Source of the DNA: Filomicrobium sp.
GTDB taxonomy: Bacteria; Pseudomonadota; Alphaproteobacteria; Rhizobiales; Hyphomicrobiaceae
Assembly: GCA_030607105.1 (NCBI GenBank)
Contig: JAUWFF010000010.1
Location: 1 to 11,003, forward strand
Length of the DNA: 11,003 bases
Direction of reading: 5' to 3'
Shown one piece after another: positions 7,324 to 11,003 of the stretch; within the stretch, counting starts at the first letter, position 1; every line of letters begins with the position of its first letter. The translations under genes were made by a program, and so were the position numbers. Below the pieces are notes generated by a model, which was not told where the DNA came from, searched no databases, and saw nothing but the letters and a program-made list of their open reading frames with translations.

Positions 7324-7432
7324 TTTGCTATTCTCCTTATGAGGCTCGTGATGCGCCTGGCGCCGCGGTGGCGGCTGCAGGGCTGCTGCGCAAGGGTCTA
7401 AACCTGCTCATCGAGCCAATTTTCTGAAGCAC

Positions 7433-7465
7433 AAAAGCCGCCACGGCATGCCCCGCCGGGCGGCT
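7433..7465 (-). terminator. Terminator-like hairpin in the rpmI leader, possible attenuator
   Basis: On the minus strand AGCCGCC (7465-7459) pairs with GGCGGCT (7442-7436). The stem continues inward as CGGC (7458-7455) with GCCG (7447-7444), with one bulged base and a 7-base loop. The RNA then runs into TTTTGTGCTT. This has the form of a Rho-independent terminator. It starts only a few bases after the start point predicted from the promoter at 7476-7504, so it would stop transcription about 35 bases in unless relieved. This points to attenuation of rpmI-rplT-pheS, or to a very short leader RNA. Confidence 0.6.
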
Positions 7466-7475
7466 AGAAGCGCGC

Positions 7476-7504
7476 TTTATACAGCGCTGCACCGACCATT
7501 GCAA
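7476..7504 (-). promoter_or_regulatory. Sigma-70-like promoter for rpmI-rplT-pheS
   Basis: On the minus strand a -35 TTGCAA (7504-7499), a 17-base spacer and a -10 TATAAA (7481-7476) give a good housekeeping promoter match in otherwise GC-rich DNA. The start point should fall near 7469, some 145 bases before the rpmI ATG. No other comparable match was seen in the gap. Confidence 0.55.
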
Positions 7505-7555
7505 CCTGCAAGCGTATTCCCGAGGCTCGCTCGACAGTCCCGCCCCACCGGACTC

Positions 7556-7580
7556 GAAAAAGGCGCGCCGCCGCGCCTTT
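7556..7580 (-). terminator. Strong intrinsic terminator (minus strand), upstream of the rpmI promoter
   Basis: AAAGGCGCG (7559-7567) and CGCGCCTTT (7572-7580) form a perfect 9-bp stem with a 4-base loop. On the minus strand it is followed by a five-T run (including 7561-7557), so it should stop leftward transcripts; on the + strand the tail is only TTTCC. The leftward transcript it would end is that of the GNAT gene, after it has passed antisense through the whole 7663-8028 gene. Confidence 0.65.
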
Positions 7581-7662
7581 CCACGCGTAATCGAGCTGTG
7601 TTAACGACCACATCGAGCAGGTTTCGGCAAACCGGCAGCCAATATCGAGCGGAGAACGGACA

Positions 7663-8028
7663 ATGGATTTCATGGACTTTGTTCAGGCAAACTGGGCGGT
7701 TCTGACGTCGGCCTTCATCGGCGCATTCGTCATCGACTATTTCGCCAACATCCTTTCTTTTGAGAACCGCTTCGTCAGCGCCGTCGTTACTGGACTGCTG
7801 CTCATTGTCGTAATCTGGGGCACGCTGATCCTAATCGGCGATGACGTTGTCATGCAGCCACTTCTCATGGCCGGCGTGCTGATGTTTCTGGTCGCGCTGT
7901 TGGGAAACATCCTGACCTTCGGCAACCGTTTCATGAATGCCCTTGTCACGGCAATTATTTTCATAATCCCGTTTGCACTGGGGCTTCACTACATCCTCGG
8001 TTCTTACGTGGGGTCGGTCACCTATTGA
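7663..8028 (+). CDS. Small four-helix membrane protein with internal duplication
   Basis: A 121-residue, very hydrophobic protein of a family I cannot name. Four membrane helices are likely at about residues 11-30, 36-58, 65-84 and 90-112. It is built from two tandem halves: residues 29-43 and 82-96 (offset 53) share N-I-L-(S/T)-F-x-N-R-F-x-x-A-x-V-T, ten identities in 15. Each motif sits in a tight turn between two helices, so both NRF turns face the same side, probably the cytoplasm by the positive-inside rule. The DNA of the two halves has diverged well beyond that, so the duplication is old. The ATG at 7663 has GGAG at 7651-7654, 8 bases upstream. It converges on the GNAT gene with 6 bases between stop codons. 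Its place between rpmI and infC is not the usual one. A transporter or stress-membrane role is possible but unsupported. Confidence 0.8.
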   Translation: MDFMDFVQANWAVLTSAFIGAFVIDYFANILSFENRFVSAVVTGLLLIVVIWGTLILIGDDVVMQPLLMAGVLMFLVALLGNILTFGNRFMNALVTAIIFIIPFALGLHYILGSYVGSVTY

Positions 8029-8034
8029 TAGCTC

Positions 8035-8580
8035 TTATGCGGCGGCTTCCAGTTCGCCCAACAATTGCTTGGTCATGCTGAGTCCGACCATCGAGTGGCC
8101 GCCCGGCAGATCCACCACGACCGGCAGTCCTCCGCGCCACCCGTGCCGGCGATAGAACGGGATCCCGCTGAGGGTTGCATGCAGCGCCGCGGAGTGGAAG
8201 CCGGCCGCTCGAATCTCAGCCTCAATCCGCGTCATCAGTGCGCTCGCCACACCGCGCCTGGCGGCGTTGGGGTGAACGAACACGCTGCGCACCATTGCCT
8301 TGGGCAGGCTGGGGGCGCCGTTCATCCTTTTCAGTGCAGCGTGGTACCCGGGCACATCCGGCGACCAGCCTCCCGAGCCGAGCAGTACGCCGTTGCTTTC
8401 GGCAAGGAAGTAACCATCGCCGTCGAGCAGCGATAGATCCATCGAACCCTGAGTAATGAACGCTTCCAGAACCTCAGGTTCATAAAAGCCTCTTGCCAGG
8501 CGCCGCAGCGAAAGCGCATGCATGGCAACCAGGGCGCTGGCGTCCGCGCGCTTGGCGGTCCTTATCTTGATCGGCATCAT
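8035..8580 (-). CDS. GNAT-family N-acetyltransferase
   Basis: A 181-residue cytoplasmic acyl-CoA-dependent acetyltransferase of unknown acceptor. The fold reads in order: IKIRTAKRADASAL (strand 1 and helix 1), the central strands GYFLAESNGVLLGSGGW (about 56-72), motif A SVFVHPNAARRGVASALMTR (99-118) with the ARRGVA acetyl-CoA phosphate loop, and motif B ALHATLSGIPFYRRHGW (132-148), typical of a complete GNAT. The frame is open to 8751, but the added 57 residues look like translated intergenic DNA and cross the infC terminator. The ATG at 8580 has GAGG (8593-8590) 9 bases upstream; the adjacent ATG at 8577 is equally possible. The stop lies 6 bases from that of the convergent membrane-protein gene, leaving no room for a terminator. 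Confidence 0.92.
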   Translation of the reverse strand: MMPIKIRTAKRADASALVAMHALSLRRLARGFYEPEVLEAFITQGSMDLSLLDGDGYFLAESNGVLLGSGGWSPDVPGYHAALKRMNGAPSLPKAMVRSVFVHPNAARRGVASALMTRIEAEIRAAGFHSAALHATLSGIPFYRRHGWRGGLPVVVDLPGGHSMVGLSMTKQLLGELEAAA

Positions 8581-8636
8581 GATTTTCTGCCTCGCGGTTC
8601 TTGCTCCGCCAGTGTTCGCAGCACTGCGAGCAACGC

Positions 8637-8664
8637 AAAAACGGCGCCCCGCGGTGCGGGACGC
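8637..8664 (-). terminator. Intrinsic terminator of infC
   Basis: On the minus strand GCGTCCC (8664-8658) pairs with GGGGCGC (8650-8644), seven pairs including one G-U, around a 7-base loop, then CG and TTTTT (8641-8637). It lies about 120 bases after the infC stop and 57 bases before the GNAT start. It therefore ends infC transcription and separates infC from the GNAT gene. Confidence 0.6.
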
Positions 8665-8673
8665 ATGCATGCA

Positions 8674-8687
8674 TTGATCTTGATCAG
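8674..8687. promoter_or_regulatory. FNR/FixK-like palindrome
   Basis: TTGATCTTGATCAG matches the known FNR/FixK box TTGAT-N4-ATCAA at nine of ten defined bases. It lies between infC and the GNAT gene, about 94 bases upstream of the GNAT ATG. The infC terminator stands between it and that gene, and no well-spaced -10 is visible. Function is therefore uncertain; a chance match to a short palindrome is quite possible. Confidence 0.3.
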
Positions 8688-8782
8688 GATATTGTGGGAC
8701 GGCAGTTTCGTTGGTGACAGTCTCGCCCGGGCCCCAACATAACGCCGACATCGAGGCCCAGGGAAGATCCTCACGTCATCGC

Positions 8783-9322
<540 letters not shown>

Positions 9323-9429
9323 GGCATTTCTCCTTTTGTAGCCACGGGACAAGTCTTGCACTGACGTTTGCTCGGCAGTGCACGCAAGGCGCTGCTGCAA
9401 CTCGATCAGCCGATAGAGTAGTTCGCAAG

Positions 9430-9458
9430 AGATTCTGTAAGAAGCTTCTGCAAGTCAA
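9430..9458 (-). promoter_or_regulatory. Weak promoter candidate for infC
   Basis: On the minus strand TTGACT (9458-9453), a 17-base spacer and GAATCT (9435-9430) lie about 110 bases before the infC start, in the 160-base gap after the glycosyltransferase stop. The -35 is good and the -10 is poor. The spacer contains the perfect palindrome AGAAGCTTCT (9440-9449), which might bind a regulator. Transcription from the glycosyltransferase gene upstream could also feed infC, as no terminator was found between them. Confidence 0.3.
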
Positions 9459-9482
9459 TAGCCGAGAAGGCATTGAGCCGGA

Positions 9483-10691
9483 TTATGAACGGCTGGAACT
9501 GAGAAAACGCACCTTCAGCTCGCTTTGCAGCAGTTCATCGTAAACGGCAAGCGTCTTTGTCTTCATGGAGTCGAGTGAAAACTGCTCTGCCACGCGGTCG
9601 CGGGCTCTCCGGGCCATGGCTGTGACTTGTTCCTCGGATAGCTGCAGCAACCCGTTTAGCGCCTGGGCCAAGGCGTCCGCATCTCCCGGTGGAACGAGCC
9701 ATCCGGTGGCGTCGCTTGAGCTAACCGCGGGCTCCGCCAGGACAGTTTCCGGCGGCGCACCGATGTTGGTGGCGATCACTGGACACCCCATGGCCTGCGC
9801 CTCGGTTGCCGTTCGCCCGAACGCTTCAGGTTCCACTGAGGCAACAATCGCCGCCGCACTGGCCGCGAAGGCCGCCGGCATATCCGCCACATGGCCGACA
9901 AGGCGCACGTGCCCTTCAAGACCTGCATCCGCGATCTGCGCACCAAGTGCGTTCGCGTAGGCTTCTCGCCCCTGCGCATCCCCGGCCAGGATCATGACGA
10001 CATCGCCAAGACGCCCCTCGGCCATCAGTTTTCGCGCTGCCGCGATTACCGTCCCCTGTCCCTTCCAGCTCGTCAAGCGCGCCGGGTGCAGGACGGCCCG
10101 GTCTCCGTCTCTAAGTCCCCAGTCTTGCCGCAGGGCCGCCACCCGCTGCTCTGAGACAGCTGCTGGATCAAAACGCTCAATATCGACACCGCGATGGATG
10201 ACCCGCAGGCGTTCGACGGGAGTTCCGTAGCGGTTCTGTATGAGCTTTGCCGTGTAGTGCGAATTGGCGATGACAAGATCGGAGCGCGCCATTACCGAGT
10301 TATAAAAGCGCTTCACCGGCCCCTTTTCATTATAAGCGCCATGGTAGGTAGTGACGAACGGCACTCCGGCGCGTTTGGCGGCAATAAACGCGCTCCATGC
10401 CGGCGCCCGGCTTCGTGCATGGATGAGAGCCGCCCCATGTTCCTTGACCAGCCGCGCCATCTCGAAAGCATTTGCGATTATCTGCGCCGGGTTCTTGGTC
10501 GCCGCTGGAAATCGGATGAACTGCCCTCCGGCAGCTTCAAGATCGCCTTCAAGCCGGCCGCCGCGCGACAGCACGATCGACCGCCCTCCGGCAACCGCGA
10601 TTGCATTGGAAATCTCAATCGCCGAAAGTTCGGCGCCGCCGGTATCGAGATCGGGGATGATCTGCACTATGGTCGGCCGGTCTGTCGTCAC
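9483..10691 (-). CDS. GT4-family glycosyltransferase (group 1)
   Basis: A 402-residue GT-B fold retaining glycosyltransferase, probably acting at the cytoplasmic face of the inner membrane on a lipid-linked or LPS-core acceptor. The acceptor and sugar cannot be told from sequence. The N-terminal Rossmann domain opens with TIVQIIPDLDTGGAELS (7-23), including the GGAE loop typical of the family. The C-terminal GT1 domain has RLTSWKGQ (205-212, with the donor-phosphate Arg and Lys), AGDAQGREAY (236-245), and the EX7E signature at E289 and E297 inside VEPEAFGRTATEAQAMGCPVI. The length is normal. The start is taken as GTG 10691 because MTTDRPTIVQIIPDL fits the family; the Shine-Dalgarno is only a weak AGG nearby. 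It is divergent from the hydrolase gene, with 91 bases between their starts, and lies directly upstream of infC. Confidence 0.93.
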   Translation of the reverse strand: MTTDRPTIVQIIPDLDTGGAELSAIEISNAIAVAGGRSIVLSRGGRLEGDLEAAGGQFIRFPAATKNPAQIIANAFEMARLVKEHGAALIHARSRAPAWSAFIAAKRAGVPFVTTYHGAYNEKGPVKRFYNSVMARSDLVIANSHYTAKLIQNRYGTPVERLRVIHRGVDIERFDPAAVSEQRVAALRQDWGLRDGDRAVLHPARLTSWKGQGTVIAAARKLMAEGRLGDVVMILAGDAQGREAYANALGAQIADAGLEGHVRLVGHVADMPAAFAASAAAIVASVEPEAFGRTATEAQAMGCPVIATNIGAPPETVLAEPAVSSSDATGWLVPPGDADALAQALNGLLQLSEEQVTAMARRARDRVAEQFSLDSMKTKTLAVYDELLQSELKVRFLSSSRS

Positions 10692-10782
10692 GTTTAAAAC
10701 CTAGCGTTTGGGCGGCGTGAAAGCGGGTTGGCGGTCGCGGCCGTCGAGGCGCGCCAGTTGGCAATAGGAGACCTTCTCTAAG

Positions 10783-11003
10783 ATGTGTGTGGATGAACCG
10801 CAATTCCTCGAAGTTGGAGTGGGGCCAAATGCCCGCCGCATCGCGTACCTGCATCAACCACCGCCAACCGAAGGCGGCACCGGGCTCATTTGGCTCATTG
10901 GCCTCAAGTCCGACATGCTCTCCACCAAAGCGACCGCGCTTGCCGAATGGGCGCCAAAAACGGGTTTCGGCCTGACGCGCTTTGAGTACTCCGGTCACGG
11001 CGT
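10783..11003 (+). CDS. Alpha/beta hydrolase, ABHD10-like, N-terminal part (runs off the window)
   Basis: The first 73 codons plus two bases of a + strand gene that continues past the right edge. The translation includes ARRIAYLHQPPPTEGGTGLI, then IGLKSDMLSTKATALAEWA and TRFEYSGHG. These are the first strand, the oxyanion-side loop and the F(D/E)YSGHG turn of an alpha/beta hydrolase of the kind related to mitochondrial ABHD10 thioesterase/esterase. The nucleophile serine elbow, catalytic Asp and His would lie beyond the window. The ATG at 10783 is the only start codon after the in-frame TAG at 10765; AGGAG (10766-10770) is 12 bases away, a little far. It is divergently transcribed from the glycosyltransferase gene. 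In my recollection a hydrolase of this type often lies near infC in Hyphomicrobiales. Confidence 0.85.
   Translation, partial: MCVDEPQFLEVGVGPNARRIAYLHQPPPTEGGTGLIWLIGLKSDMLSTKATALAEWAPKTGFGLTRFEYSGHG

Larger units (their letters stand above)
7324..7662. promoter_or_regulatory. 339-base control region between rpmI and the divergent membrane-protein gene
   Basis: This gap separates two divergent genes, rpmI (minus) and the 7663 gene (+). Going leftwards on the minus strand it holds a strong hairpin with a T-run (7556-7580), a sigma-70-like promoter (7476-7504), a second hairpin with a T-run (7433-7465), then about 110 bases of leader up to the rpmI ATG. On the + strand only the ribosome binding site of the 7663 gene is clear (GGAG 7651-7654). 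No convincing + strand promoter was found. Confidence 0.6.

Noticed and set aside
8663..8674. GCATGCATGCAT repeat
   Set aside because: Three ATGC-type units are too short for a meaningful tandem repeat and probably a chance run beside the terminator.
8581..8751. 57-residue N-terminal extension of the GNAT protein
   Set aside because: It reads through the infC terminator and has no domain similarity; the internal ATG has a Shine-Dalgarno and matches the GNAT fold start.
10615..10998. 127-codon minus-strand frame at the right edge
   Set aside because: It overlaps the glycosyltransferase start and lies opposite a clear alpha/beta hydrolase N-terminus; its composition is antisense-like.

Overview
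The window looks like chromosomal core-genome DNA from a GC-rich alphaproteobacterium, most likely of the Hyphomicrobiales (Rhizobiales). The protein sequences suggest this (IF-3, L35, L20, PheS and PheT of alphaproteobacterial type), as does an ABHD10-like alpha/beta hydrolase close to infC. The genus cannot be fixed from the sequence alone. There is no sign of a phage, insertion sequence, CRISPR array, tRNA or rRNA.

Layout. From 1 to 4873 everything reads on the + strand: a very Met-rich 70-residue ORF at the left edge, a double-hairpin terminator, an MltB-type lytic transglycosylase with a C-terminal peptidoglycan-binding domain, an unrecognised multi-pass membrane protein, and pheT. From 4874 to 5467 there is a 594-base gap between convergent pheT and pheS. 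It holds a sharp palindrome and a doubtful small ORF whose antisense frame also looks protein-like. From 5468 to 7323 the minus strand carries rpmI-rplT-pheS, with a 339-base leader (7324-7662) that contains a good promoter and two intrinsic-terminator-like hairpins. A small + strand membrane protein with an internal repeat (7663-8028) and a minus-strand GNAT acetyltransferase (8035-8580) lie between rpmI and infC. infC (8783-9322, minus) appears to begin at an ATC codon and has its own terminator. A GT4 glycosyltransferase (minus) and the first 73 codons of a divergent alpha/beta hydrolase (+) complete the window.

Function. infC, rpmI, rplT, pheS and pheT form the widespread translation cluster (initiation factor 3, ribosomal proteins L35 and L20, phenylalanyl-tRNA synthetase alpha and beta chains). 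Here it is broken up in two ways: infC is separated from rpmI by two unrelated genes on opposite strands, and pheT is inverted so that it faces pheS tail to tail. The two subunits of one alpha2-beta2 enzyme must therefore come from different transcripts. The other genes concern the envelope (transglycosylase, membrane proteins, glycosyltransferase) or small-molecule modification (GNAT, hydrolase).

I see no convincing new multi-gene system. The points most worth a second look are the split pheS/pheT, the antisense relic between them, the promoter-plus-terminator leader of rpmI, the ATC start of infC, and the duplicated NIL(S/T)FxNRF membrane protein.
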